In this document: one piece after another, positions 19,245-29,032 of the stretch
Position numbering within the stretch: position 1 is the first letter of the stretch
Layout: every line of letters starts with the position of its first letter
Source of the DNA: CAZART01 sp964487555
Lineage (GTDB): Bacteria; Bacteroidota; Rhodothermia; Rhodothermales; VXPQ01
Direction of reading: 5' to 3'
DNA: 42,429 bases
Assembly: GCA_964487555.1 (NCBI GenBank)
Contig: CAZART010000036.1
Location: 1 to 42,429, forward strand
Notes under the pieces: generated by a model
Told to the model about the DNA's origin: nothing
The model's database searches: none
What the model saw: the letters and a program-made list of their open reading frames with translations, nothing else
Translations under genes and position numbers: made by a program

Positions 19245-20126
19245 ATGGACGTTATAGACTCCGCAGGCGAAATGAGGGCGCTCGTCGAGCGCCGTCGGCG
19301 GGGAGGGCGGCGCCAGGTGCTCGTTCCGACGATGGGAGCGCTGCACGCGGGCCACATTCAACTCGTTCGTGAAGGGCTGCGGCATGGCGATGATCTGACG
19401 GTTTCGATTTTCGTCAACCCGGCCCAGTTCGCGCCGGGCGAAGACTTCGCGCGGTATCCACGGGTGTTGGATGATGACATTCACAGGCTTGAGGAGGTGG
19501 GGCACGATATCACCGTTTTTGCGCCTACCGACCGAGAGATGTATCCGGGGGGAATGGACACTCATGTCACCTGGGTGACGGTAGAGGATCTCGATCGAAA
19601 TCTGTGCGGTCGGCATCGCCCCGGTCATTTCAGAGGAGTCACGACCATCGTGGCACGACTTTTCAACATCTGCCGGCCGCACGCAGCCGTCTTCGGTTTG
19701 AAAGACGCCCAGCAGTTCGTCATTCTCAAACGGATGGTAGGCGACCTTAATTTCGGTATCGACATCGTCGGATTTCCGACAGTCCGGGAGGAGGATGGCT
19801 TGGCATTTTCGTCGCGCAACGTGTTCTTGGATAACGAGGAGCGAGCGCAAGCTGTCGTGCTTTCAAAGGCCGTAAGAACGGCCGAGCGCCTCCTGATGGA
19901 GGGGGAACAGCGCCCTGAGGCCCTTGTAGAATCGATGCGTTCGGCGCTGGCCGAGGCGCCGCTCGCCCGCCTCCAATATGCCGAGGTCGTCGATGCCGAA
20001 ACGCTGCAGCCAATCGACCGCTTTCAGTCGGGTGAGCTCGTGCTCGCCGCCGTCGCAGCCTATCTCGGCGAAACACGACTGATTGACAGCGTATTTGTGC
20101 GTGTTCCGCCGGCGATTGAATCGTGA
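19245..20126 (+). CDS. panC: Pantothenate synthetase
   Basis: ATP-dependent ligation of pantoate and beta-alanine to pantothenate, the last step of vitamin B5 synthesis. 293 aa. The ATP-binding PTMGALHAGH (residues 28-37) is the family's HIGH-like motif. Further landmarks are SIFVNPAQFAPGEDFARYPR, LCGRHRPGHFRGVTTIV, FGLKDAQQFVILKRM and the KMSKS-like region FSSRNVFL. The start ATG at 19245 is followed by MDVIDSAGEMRALV, a normal N-terminus. The gene after it (92 bases on, same strand) is a broken hydroxyacyl-CoA dehydrogenase. No panB or panD is in the window. Confidence 0.97.
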   Translation: MDVIDSAGEMRALVERRRRGGRRQVLVPTMGALHAGHIQLVREGLRHGDDLTVSIFVNPAQFAPGEDFARYPRVLDDDIHRLEEVGHDITVFAPTDREMYPGGMDTHVTWVTVEDLDRNLCGRHRPGHFRGVTTIVARLFNICRPHAAVFGLKDAQQFVILKRMVGDLNFGIDIVGFPTVREEDGLAFSSRNVFLDNEERAQAVVLSKAVRTAERLLMEGEQRPEALVESMRSALAEAPLARLQYAEVVDAETLQPIDRFQSGELVLAAVAAYLGETRLIDSVFVRVPPAIES

Positions 20127-20218
20127 TGGGCCCGCGTAGTCCGGTAGCTCCGAGCGGCGTCACGGGGCGTGCCGCCGATTTCCATTTCGATGCTGCGTAG
20201 TGCGATGACCGCATAAGA

Positions 20219-20488
20219 ATGGCCGAATGTACGATTACCGTCGTCGGCTCCGGAACGATGGGCAACGGCATTGCTCACGTGATCGCCTTGAGCGGTTCTC
20301 CCGTGTATCTCGTGGACGTGGAGCCGGCGGCGCTGGATCGCGCCTTATCCACCATCGACGAGAATCTCGATCGCCGGCTAAAGAAGGCTCGGAGACGACA
20401 AGTATCGCCCGTGTCCGCCGCTCCGGAAGATGATAGCTGTCGGCCGGCTTGGCCGCAAAGCGGGCCGCGGATTCTACGATTACTCCCT

Positions 20489-20492
<4 letters not shown>
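20219..20492 (+). pseudogene. hbd: 3-hydroxybutyryl-CoA dehydrogenase remnant, middle deleted and frame-shifted
   Basis: The first 57 codons encode a clear start of a 3-hydroxyacyl/3-hydroxybutyryl-CoA dehydrogenase: ITVVGSGTMGNGIAHVIALS (NAD-binding Rossmann loop), VYLVDVEPAALDRALSTI, DENLDRRLKK. Right after this, in another reading frame from about 20388, comes the family's normal C-terminus: LGDDKYRPCPPL, then RLGRKAGRGFYDYSL and a stop at 20490-20492. Intact homologues are about 285 aa, so roughly 190 central residues, including the catalytic His region, are missing at a join near 20381-20390, and the halves are out of frame. The stop codon overlaps the stop of convergent phoH (shared TTAA), so the 3' end itself looks original. 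It is nonfunctional as read; a real deletion or an assembly collapse are the alternatives. Confidence 0.85.
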
Positions 20493-21475
<983 letters not shown>

Positions 21476-21721
21476 AGTGCTATTTAAAATCCGTTTCCAA
21501 TGGATGGTACATTCGTTCGGTGGCGCCGTGCAGAATCACGGTCGATTCCTGAAGCGTTGCACTTGGTGCTCATACGGCATCACGGCGCCGCGGTGCCCGC
21601 ATTTTTCCTGCATCGTTCTTCGTATACGCTAGCAATCCGACGAACGGGAAATGAAGAACGATAGGTACCCCGCATCTCAACGGGGCGCTCTCCACGACTC
21701 ACGCCAGAATCAACGTCAAAG

Positions 21722-22573
21722 ATGAACGGTACGCCACGACGTCTCATCGTTGAGTTTACGAAAATGAACGGTGCCGGCAACGATTTCATCGTGATCGACA
21801 ACCGCTTTTTCCATTTCTCTGATGAGGAGCTCTCGGAGATGGCCCGGCGATTCTGTCGTCGGCGCTTCGGCATCGGCGCGGACGGCCTCCTCGCATTCGA
21901 TCCGCCGCGCGATGAGAAGCATCAATTCAGGATGCGTTACCTGAACGCCGACGGCAGCATCGGCACGATGTGCGGCAACGGCGCACGGTGTCTGGCGCGG
22001 TTCGCCCGGCGAGCGGGCATCGACGATCGGGAGATGATCTTCGAGACCGATGCCGGCGTTCTCCGCGCCGACGTCCCTCACGCGGAATCATATCCGGTGC
22101 GCATCTATCTGACGACGCCGAGGGAATTCACGGAGGACAGGGCGCTTGACTCGACCGCGGCGAGAGAGGTGGGTCCTCTTCACACCATCTGGACCGGCAC
22201 CGAGCATGCGGTGTGTTTCGTGGTGGACGTCGCTGAAACTCCTGTGGAACGGTGGGGGAAGGCGGTGCGCCACGATGCGGCGCTCGCACCGGCGGGAGCC
22301 AACGTCGATTTTGTGCAGGTCGTAGATGAGGCGGGTCTGAAGGCGCGTACCTTCGAAAAGGGGGTAGAGAGCGAGACTCTTGCCTGCGGGACCGGGGCCA
22401 TCGCCTCAGCCGTCGTTGCGCGCCTGCTCGGCCACATCAACGAAGACCGGATCAACGTCGAGATGCCGGGAGGGACGCTCACCGTCGGATTTCGATTCGA
22501 GGGACGTCTCGTCGAAGACCTGTATTTGGAGGGTCCGGCGGAGGTGGTTTATAGAGGTACGTTTGAATATTAG
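21722..22573 (+). CDS. dapF: Diaminopimelate epimerase
   Basis: PLP-independent epimerase converting LL- to meso-diaminopimelate for lysine and peptidoglycan. 283 aa. The two catalytic cysteines are present: Cys84 in GTMCGNGARCLARFA and Cys222 in ETLACGTGAIASA. The N-terminal FTKMNGAGNDFIVID and RRFGIGADGLL are family marks. ATG at 21722 gives about ten residues before the conserved core, which is slightly long but usual. It is monocistronic. It is followed immediately by the low-complexity repeat before the scaffold gap. Confidence 0.97.
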   Translation: MNGTPRRLIVEFTKMNGAGNDFIVIDNRFFHFSDEELSEMARRFCRRRFGIGADGLLAFDPPRDEKHQFRMRYLNADGSIGTMCGNGARCLARFARRAGIDDREMIFETDAGVLRADVPHAESYPVRIYLTTPREFTEDRALDSTAAREVGPLHTIWTGTEHAVCFVVDVAETPVERWGKAVRHDAALAPAGANVDFVQVVDEAGLKARTFEKGVESETLACGTGAIASAVVARLLGHINEDRINVEMPGGTLTVGFRFEGRLVEDLYLEGPAEVVYRGTFEY

Positions 22574-22990
22574 AGGGTTGGGGGGGGCGAGGATCGAGGA
22601 TCGGGAGATCGAGGGTCGAGGGTCGAGGATCGGGAGAGATCGAGGGTCGGGAGATCGGGGGTCGAGGGTCGGGAGATCGAGGGTCGAGGGTCGGGATATC
22701 GAGGGTCGAGGGTCGGGAGATCGAGGGTTGAGGGTCGGGAGGTCGAGGGTCGGGAGATCGGGGGTCGATAGTCGGCGACGGAGGGTCGAGGGTACAAGGA
22801 TCGAAGGACTTGGATGGACGATTGAAGATTGCACGTCTGTTGACGTGTCCTCGCCTCGATTCGCTATTCTTGACCCGCTATCCTCGATTCTCGACCCGCG
22901 GTCGGTGATCCTCTTTTCTCGCTGCTCGGTCCGCTATTCTCCACCCTCGATCCGCGATCCTCGCTCCGCGGTCCTCGATCCTCGATCCTC
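22574..22990. repeat. Low-complexity GGGTCGA-type repeat array with inverted C-rich half, next to scaffold gap
   Basis: From about 22590 to 22800 the plus strand is made of degenerate tandem units such as GATCGAGGGTCGAGGGTCGG. From about 22850 to the gap the strand turns into the complementary flavour (CCTCGATTCTCGACCCGC and relatives). The two halves are imperfect inverted copies and could fold into a long hairpin between convergent dapF and ppiD. Frames through it give only Arg/Ser/Asp/Pro repeats and are not genes. The array probably caused the assembly break. Confidence 0.85.
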
Positions 22991-23090
22991 NNNNNNNNNN
23001 NNNNNNNNNNNNNNNNNNNNNNNNNNNNNNNNNNNNNNNNNNNNNNNNNNNNNNNNNNNNNNNNNNNNNNNNNNNNNNNNNNNNNNNNNN
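22991..23090. other. Scaffold gap (100 N)
   Basis: One hundred N bases, a conventional unknown-size gap. It removes the last residues of ppiD and an unknown amount of the repeat. Confidence 1.
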
Positions 23091-25131
23091 GATCGCGAAG
23101 CTGCGTCAGCCACTCGCTCTGAACCTGGTTGCGACGCTGCTGTAGGAGCTGCTCTCGAAGTTGGTTTCGCTGTGTCTCGCTGATGGGTGCGGGCTCGTCG
23201 ACCGAGGTCGCCTTGAGGACGAAGACGGCGTTCTGGCCGGCAACGACGCCGGAGGACTGGCCTTCCTCCAGCCCGAGGGCCGTACCGATGAACTTGGGCT
23301 CACGGCCGAGACCGGGAATGACGTTCGTCGAGAATTGGACATCCTCGGCCGTCTGCACCTGTGCGTTAATTGCTTGCGCGAGACCGTCGAAGCCTCGGTC
23401 ATCAAGCGCGTTCTGCACGCGGCGCGTCAGCAGTTCCTTCTTTTTTTCGACGTATACACGCGGCTCCAGTTCGGATCGAACTTCCTCGAAAGACCGGTAG
23501 CCTTCCTTGGCGAGTTCCTCAACCTGGCCCACTACGAATACGTCGTCGAGTTCCAGGACCTCGCTGATGTCGCCTTTCTCAGCGCTCTCGAGGTAATTGA
23601 GGATCGTCCGGCTGCTGCCGAGGCCCGGAATCGATGCCTGGTCCGGCGTTACCTGGACTGTTTCTACCTTCAACTCGAGGCGCTCGGCCTCCGTCTCGAA
23701 GTCGCCCGTCTCTTCCGCGAAGTAGCGAAGATCTTCGAGCACTTCCCGCATGCTGTTGAGCGTGGCAACGTCAGCGCGAACCTGCAGCGCATAATCTGCG
23801 ATCTTAACATCGCTGTTGGCCCGGGCCGTCACCTTAATGAGATGGTAGCCGAACTGTGTTTTGATCGGTCCGACGATCTGGTTGGTTGGGGCGCCGAAGG
23901 CCGCGTTCTCGAAGGCGTCAACCATCTGTCCGCGGCCGAACCAGCCGAGATCGCCACCACTTGAAGCGGAGCCGTCCTGCGAATGCAGCCGGGCCGCGTC
24001 CTCGAACGATATGGCACCCGATTCGATCTCATTCCTGATGTCCGTCAGCCGATTGCGGACCTCCTCGTCTTCTTCGGGCGAACGGATGAGAATATGACGC
24101 GCCTGAACGGCCTCATTCTCGACCGGCCGAACGTCGCGAATCTTCACGAGGTGTGCCTGATTTCCCGCGAAGAGCGGTCCGATGACGGTTCCGGGCTCCG
24201 GATTCGGGAAAATGGCCTCGGCGATGGCCGGATCAAGCTGATTCGCAGACTGCCATTCGTCTGAGAACTGCGTCTCGGACGCATTTCGCGCCAGAAATGA
24301 AGAATCGTCCTCCGACTCAGCGAAACGCGGCTTGAGCCGCTCGAGCTCGTTCATGATGTTCGTCGAATCCTCGGCCGAAGGCTGCTTCGGTCGTGTCACG
24401 TAATTGAACGTGTACGTGCGCGGGCGGCTGTAGTCGTCCCGATGTGCGTCGTAGTAGCGCTTGAGATCGCGCTCGGTGACTGAGACGGAATCGTTGGGGA
24501 TGTCGGCGTAGCGAAGCCCCACCCAGCTCACGTCGACGGAGAGATTGCGGCGGCGGTACTCATCAAGGACATCGTCCTCCGACACGCGTACGGTGGCCGC
24601 GATGAGGTTGTCCATTTTCTGGCGGCGGCGCTCCGCGCGAAGGTAATTTTCGATTTGAATCCAGTCCGAACGAGCCTCCGGATTGGAGATGAAGTTCTGC
24701 AGGAGGGCACGGTCGACGTTTCCTTCTTCGTCACCGAAATAGGTGCGAATAATAGGATGGGGGTCCGAACCCATGACCATTTCGTAGATCTCCTCATCGG
24801 ACACGCTGATGCCGAGGCGATCCATCTCATGCTCGCGAAGCTTGTTTTCGACGAGCTGCTGATAGACGGTTTCCCGCTGTTGATCGACCATTTGAGGAGG
24901 CATGCTTTCGCCGGTTTGCTGCTGATACTGCTGCACCTGCGCGTCTACGGCCTGGACATACTGCTCATATGGAATAGGATCGCCGTCAACCACAATAATA
25001 TTCTGAGTGCCGCCGGAGCCCACGGTATCGAGGGCGCCGGAATCTTGAAGCACCCAGATAACACCGAAAGCGAACACGAGAATCCACAGGACCACGCCTG
25101 TGTTCTCGCGCATCTTGGTCATCGTGCCCAT
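23091..25131 (-). CDS. ppiD: PpiD/SurA-type peptidyl-prolyl isomerase, C-terminus lost in gap
   Basis: Membrane-anchored periplasmic foldase. About 680 residues are visible. A short cytoplasmic N-terminus (MGTMTKMREN) precedes one transmembrane helix (about residues 11-28, VVLWILVFAFGVIWVL). A SurA-like N-domain follows (DGDPIPYEQYVQAVDAQVQ, VENKLREHEMDRLGISVSDEEI). A parvulin rotamase lies at about 340-430 (QARHILIRSPEEDEEVR, GGDLGWFGRGQMVDAFENAAF, TQFGYHLIKV), with a second PpiC-like region behind it. The C-terminus reads EWLTQLRD at the gap edge; relatives end within roughly 10-20 residues of this point, so little is missing. The open frame appears to continue across the N run into repeat sequence, but that part is not real coding. 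Confidence 0.9.
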
Positions 25132-25417
25132 CGTGGAATCTCTACCTGTTTACTATGGAAAAATGGAATCTTTCACGCTGACCACCGTCCATTGGAGCAC
25201 GAGGCTGACCGGTGGAAAAGCGTCGATGCAGGCCGCGCAGCAAATCCATGCGATTGCGAGGCTCGGAAGCGAATGAATTTTTGGAAAGTCCGGTAATATA
25301 CTGAGCCCCGGCTTAATTGTTCGAGGCGTCTGCCGGTCAGAAATGAGAACTGGACTTGAAGAAATAATAGGGGCTTGGCCGAGACTCCTCGGCTTCCGCG
25401 TTTACCGGTCGATGGTG
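25132..25417. other. Intergenic region between DUF1801 gene and ppiD
   Basis: No credible gene. A small perfect hairpin (GCCGAG-ACTC-CTCGGC, 25378-25393) lies just past the DUF1801 stop on the minus strand, but no T-run follows it, so it is at most a weak terminator. The ppiD promoter should lie at the left-strand upstream side near 25140-25200; no clear promoter match found. Confidence 0.5.
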
Positions 25418-25801
25418 CTACAACCCGGATCGCCGCAGCGCCTCAAGGAGAAGCCAGCTGAGTCGTTCCGTCGTTTCGTCATCCACTGATCTCACCTTTA
25501 CGTGGCGCGTGTTCTTTCCGCTGCCTTCGATTCGCAGCCCGTCACGTCGGACGTCTGCCACATGGTGAACGTACAGCTTGCAGTGGTCAAGAGCAGGCTG
25601 GATGCCGCAGACGACATGGTTCGGCCCTCCGCGACTATAATGCGCATTGGCGACGGAGAGACCTCCGTAGATGTTCTCATTAAAATCCGGCATCGGCTCG
25701 CGGATCATCGTCCGCAAGGATTCCGCCGTCGCTTGTACTGGGGCGTTGAAGGGCGCTATCAGCTCCTCGAACGTGGTGGGCTTCTCGCTATGCGTCGCCA
25801 T
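25418..25801 (-). CDS. DUF1801 domain protein
   Basis: 127-aa protein of the DUF1801 (YdhG-like) type. It starts ATHSEKPTTFEELIAPFNAPVQATAESLR and contains the family-like core YGGLSVANAHYSRGGPNHVVCGIQPALDHCKLYVHH, ending with a Val-rich and basic C-terminal helix. There is no catalytic assignment. It overlaps the 3' end of the flotillin gene by 14 bases on the same strand, so it is probably translated with it; that overlap also supports the ATG at 25801. A role with the flotillin/NfeD pair would be new, and the arrangement may be coincidental. Confidence 0.8.
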   Translation of the reverse strand: MATHSEKPTTFEELIAPFNAPVQATAESLRTMIREPMPDFNENIYGGLSVANAHYSRGGPNHVVCGIQPALDHCKLYVHHVADVRRDGLRIEGSGKNTRHVKVRSVDDETTERLSWLLLEALRRSGL

Positions 25802-27098
25802 GCAAGCCCTTCTTGCCGCTGGGAGGCGTCTCGACGTCCAGCACGTCCCCGTCTTTGCCGCTCATGGAGATGGTTTCTTTCTGTTCGTGGGCTCGGCGCA
25901 GCATACCGGCAATATCGACGCCGGTGGAAGCTTTCAAGCTTTCGAGAAGGGCCGGTGTGGCGCCGGCGATTTGATTGAATACGGCAGGCACGCCCTGTCC
26001 GGCGCCGCCCCCGTCCACGACGGTCAGTTTGTCGATCTTGAGGTTGTCGACCGTCTTGATGACCTCCTTGAGAATGTCGGGCAGCATCTGGATGAGGAAG
26101 AGGCGTTCGGCGTCGGGTCCGGCCTGCTGCCAGAGGGCGAGCTTTTGCTTGAGCACATCGACCTCGGCCTGTCCATCCTCGAAGATGCGGGCGGCGTTTC
26201 CCTTGGCGATTTCTTCCTTTGCCTTGCGCTCGGCTTCGGCTTTCACGATGACCGTGGCGCGTTGGTGCTTCTCGGCAAGCTCGATCTCCTGGACGGCGAG
26301 CTCCTGCTCGGCAATGGCCCGGGCCACGTCCGCGGCGACGGTAACCTTGGCTTCCTCGGCCTCGGACCTGGCGGCGAGTTGTGCTTTGACGATGCGAACA
26401 TCGTTCTCGGCCTCGGCGATCGATTTGTCCGCCCTGGCCTCTGCCACGCGGGCCGATTCTCGCTGGGTGGCCTCCGTGATCTCAGCTGCGGCGATGATGT
26501 GTGCCGTTTGCTGGCGTCCGATGGCGTCCAGATACCCGCGATCGTCTTCCACGCTCTGGATCTTAAACGTATCAAGTTGCAGGCCGAGGGCCGAGAGGTC
26601 GGTGTCCGCCTCCTCGACGAGCTCGCGGGCGAACTTGAGGCGATCCTCATTGACCTCCTCGGGTGAGAGCAGAGCAACTACGCCGCGGAGATTTCCTTCG
26701 AGCGTTTCTTTGGCAATCAACTGAATCTCTTCGAGGTTCTTACCGAGAAGCCGCTCGACGGCGTTGTTCAACTCGTTTTCCGTAGACGCCACTTTTACGT
26801 TGGCAATGGCGCGCACCGAGAGGGGGATGCCGCCCTTCGAGTAGGCGTTCTTCACCGTCAAGTCGATCGGGATCGTATTGAGCGAGAGCCGATCTACCTC
26901 TTCTAGAATCGGTATCCGAAAGCCGCGGCCGCCACGGATAACGCGATAACCAAGAGACGAGCCGTCCGTCAGAGCGCGACGCCGGCCGCTGAAGATCAGC
27001 ACCTCGTTCGGCTGGCAGATTTTCAGATTCGCCCTTACGATGCCCAGCACCGTCATGAACGCGAGGATGAGTATGCCGGCGATAATAAAAGCTTCCAT
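25788..27098 (-). CDS. floA/floT-like: Flotillin-like SPFH/Band-7 protein
   Basis: 436-aa SPFH scaffold protein that in bacteria marks membrane microdomains. An N-terminal membrane insertion (residues 2-20) is followed by the SPFH domain (about 28-200: CQPNEVLIFSGRR, VDRLSLNTIPIDLTV, KNLEEIQLIAKETLEGNLRG). A long Ala/Glu-rich coiled coil covers about 200-330 (AEARADKSIAEAENDVRIVK), and a conserved C-terminal part follows (LWQQAGPDAERLFLIQMLPDIL, VDGGGAGQGVPAVF). Length and the EA-rich repeats match flotillins rather than HflK/C. The NfeD gene lies 69 bases upstream, the classical partner order (as in yuaF-floT). DUF1801 overlaps its end. Confidence 0.93.
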   Translation of the reverse strand: MEAFIIAGILILAFMTVLGIVRANLKICQPNEVLIFSGRRRALTDGSSLGYRVIRGGRGFRIPILEEVDRLSLNTIPIDLTVKNAYSKGGIPLSVRAIANVKVASTENELNNAVERLLGKNLEEIQLIAKETLEGNLRGVVALLSPEEVNEDRLKFARELVEEADTDLSALGLQLDTFKIQSVEDDRGYLDAIGRQQTAHIIAAAEITEATQRESARVAEARADKSIAEAENDVRIVKAQLAARSEAEEAKVTVAADVARAIAEQELAVQEIELAEKHQRATVIVKAEAERKAKEEIAKGNAARIFEDGQAEVDVLKQKLALWQQAGPDAERLFLIQMLPDILKEVIKTVDNLKIDKLTVVDGGGAGQGVPAVFNQIAGATPALLESLKASTGVDIAGMLRRAHEQKETISMSGKDGDVLDVETPPSGKKGLHGDA

Positions 27099-27167
27099 AG
27101 CGGGTTACGGTCTGTCTTCGGTGCTGGAGCAGCTCCGAATGGTGAACGAACGGGCAGCGGGGCTGCC

Positions 27168-27749
27168 CTACTCCGGTTTAACGACTTCGACGACGGATCC
27201 GTTGACGCGTATCACTACGACTTCGTCTCCGGGATTGAAAGCGTCCATCGTCTGATTTTCGAATGCGCGGGCCACGAGATGCAGGCTCTGACCCCGGGTG
27301 ACCAGGCTGATCTTACCGCGCCGGTTGCCCTTGAAAGGTATGAGAACCTTGCCTGTCATTCCCTTCAATTCTTTCGTCGATACATCGCTTGATACGTGCT
27401 CGTATCCGACGCGCTTTATGAGATAATTGCCGCCCAGACCGACGAGAGTTCCAACGAGTGCGGCGAGCACTGCGGTAAAGGGTTCTCCGGTGCCGGCCAG
27501 CGAAAGCGCAAGCCCGGTCAAGCCGAAAAACGCGGCGAACAAGAACAGAGCGCGTACCGAGAACAGATCCACTAGATCGGTCCCGGCGGCGTCGGCAACG
27601 GTATTCACCTCACCCTCCAGGTTCACATCGGCATCGGCATCGACGTCGAGGTCTACATCGGCATCGGAATCGCCGCCCCCGAAGAGAGACAGAAGAACGA
27701 AGAATCCACCTACAAGAAGGCAGATCAGATAGAGGGTCGTCATAGGCAC
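27168..27749 (-). CDS. nfeD: NfeD-family membrane protein
   Basis: 193 aa. An N-terminal helix (residues 5-22), then an unusual Asp-rich stretch (about 26-45, DSDADVDLDVDADAD), two further helices (about 64-82 and 90-110), and a C-terminal OB-fold NfeD domain (about 128-193: LKGMTGKVLIPFKGNRRGKI, NPGDEVVVIRVNGSVVEVV). The OB domain is the defining part. NfeD proteins of the short YuaF type accompany flotillins and are thought to stabilise or localise them. Start ATG 27749 fits the first helix. The acidic linker is a candidate cation-binding or charge-repelling segment; that is inference. Confidence 0.92.
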   Translation of the reverse strand: MPMTTLYLICLLVGGFFVLLSLFGGGDSDADVDLDVDADADVNLEGEVNTVADAAGTDLVDLFSVRALFLFAAFFGLTGLALSLAGTGEPFTAVLAALVGTLVGLGGNYLIKRVGYEHVSSDVSTKELKGMTGKVLIPFKGNRRGKISLVTRGQSLHLVARAFENQTMDAFNPGDEVVVIRVNGSVVEVVKPE

Positions 27750-28151
27750 CTGCGAGTAGATTGAACGGGAGGTACCACACCATCATGATAACTGCCCCGG
27801 TCGCGGGGGTCAACGGGTGCACACGCTACTTTCTGTTTGAAGCCTCGGAACTTCTTGGTCGAAGCCTCACGTGCGCGCTCGTCCGTTTGGAGCGGCCAGG
27901 GTGCTTGTCTACGGAAAAACCCTCATTTCGTTGCGTTTCGTCCGACTATCGCCTGAACCACGATGTTCGATTCAGCACCTGATCGGGGGTTGCGCCTGGT
28001 GCATCTGTGCGTATACCGTGCATCTGTGCGTATTCGATAGACACGAACGAGCTGCGCCATGCTGCGAGGCTTATCGGTGGCTACGGCCGGTGCGTACAAT
28101 TGCCGGGCGCCAATTGAGGCACGGCATATTGAGGCACGGCGGAGCCGTTGT
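27750..28151. other. Intergenic region with short tandem duplications
   Basis: About 400 bases without a supportable gene. Two perfect direct duplications stand out: a 16-mer GTGCATCTGTGCGTAT at 27999-28014 and 28018-28033, and a 13-mer ATTGAGGCACGGC at 28113-28125 and 28128-28140. A palindromic pair CAATTG...CAATTG spans 28107-28116. Upstream promoter for nfeD should lie near 27770-27850 on the minus strand; no clear match seen. Confidence 0.6.
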
Positions 28152-28314
28152 CTAGCCGTCGCTCAGCGGCATCATGTTCTCGAAGATCCAGTCCGGACAG
28201 CTGTCTCGATCGGCAAAATACTTGCTCGCGCGCGGTGGAACCAGAAGATCGGAGATTATCGCCGCCTCGCCGGCACGGAATTGAGCCAGGCGTTTTGCGA
28301 CGTGGTCCGCCGTC
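28152..28314 (-). CDS. Orphan coding-like segment without a start codon
   Basis: Immediately after the YjdF-like gene the minus strand carries about 53 codons with strong coding-type codon bias. They read roughly ADHVAKRLAQFRAGEAA, then SDLLVPPRASKYFADRDS, CPDWIFENMMPLSDG and TAG. No in-frame ATG/GTG/TTG exists between the stop of the upstream gene and this segment. A GTG overlapping that stop (GTGA) is in a neighbouring frame, so a single-base indel near the start would explain it. It may be a frameshifted small gene or a C-terminal remnant. I recognise no family. Confidence 0.3.
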
Positions 28315-29016
28315 TCACGATTTGAATAGGTGCGGGTTTCGCTGGATGAATTTGTGGATCCAGTGTTCAATGAACGAGCGCTTTCCCTGGCGCATATACC
28401 GCCAGCCGAGGGCGCTGATGACGAGTGCGCCGGCCGCATCTACAATTAGATCCCACATCGTGTCCGCAAGGCCTGACGGGTCGCCGAGCATCGGTTTCTG
28501 CATGTTCGTGCCGAACATGCGATCCATTCCGAATTCGAACATCTCCCACACGGAGCCGACGGAAACCGCAAATGCGAAAGCGAAGATGGCAACGAAGCGC
28601 GGGCGCATGTGCAGTTCGATGCGCTCGCTTTCGTTGAGTATGTAGACGAGCAGAAAACCCAGAATTCCGAGGAGGAGGCCGGAGACGGCGTGCAGTGCCA
28701 TGTCCCACCACCAGATCCGCTCGTAATAGCTCTGGATCTCCCCGAGAAACACCGAGGCAAAAACGAAGGCGATCGTGAGCACCTGGAATTCGGCGGGGAT
28801 ATCGACGGTCTTCCAACGGCGGAGAAACATGGGGACGAGCGTGCCTCCCATAATCATCAAGACGAGGAAGACGTTTAGCCACTGCCTGTTGAGGAGCACC
28901 AGCACGAGCTCACCTGCCAGGATGACCTGCAGGATGAAGACCGTGCTCCTGTGGATTCGCGCGACGAGGCCGGTTTCTACCCCGTACCCCGGCGTCGAGG
29001 GCATCTCGCTCATCAA
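28315..29016 (-). CDS. YjdF/DUF2238-type integral membrane protein
   Basis: 233-aa membrane protein with about six hydrophobic helices. Family-type cores are WWWDMALHAVSGLLLGILGF and AFAVSVGSVWEMFEFGMD with conserved His, Trp and Glu in the membrane, and PSGLADTMWDLIVDAAGALV. These are typical of the YjdF/DUF2238 group, whose function is unknown. It ends with a basic cytosolic tail. It lies 16 bases after the DGPF gene and is probably the end of the sigma-factor-headed operon. Confidence 0.8.
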   Translation of the reverse strand: MMSEMPSTPGYGVETGLVARIHRSTVFILQVILAGELVLVLLNRQWLNVFLVLMIMGGTLVPMFLRRWKTVDIPAEFQVLTIAFVFASVFLGEIQSYYERIWWWDMALHAVSGLLLGILGFLLVYILNESERIELHMRPRFVAIFAFAFAVSVGSVWEMFEFGMDRMFGTNMQKPMLGDPSGLADTMWDLIVDAAGALVISALGWRYMRQGKRSFIEHWIHKFIQRNPHLFKS

Positions 29017-29032
29017 GAACTGCGTTCGTGGC

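Noticed and set aside
19089..19850. Long N-terminal extension of the fumC frame
   Set aside because: It is antisense to panC; the fumarase N-terminus clearly begins at 19088.
22406..22834. Minus-strand frame rich in Pro, Ser, Asp and Arg
   Set aside because: Translation of the low-complexity repeat and antisense of dapF; not a protein gene.
22864..22990. Apparent C-terminal extension of ppiD across the N run
   Set aside because: The frame only stays open because N is read through; the peptide is repeat-derived.
25378..25393. Hairpin GCCGAG-ACTC-CTCGGC as terminator
   Set aside because: Six-pair stem without a following T-run on the relevant strand; too weak to call.
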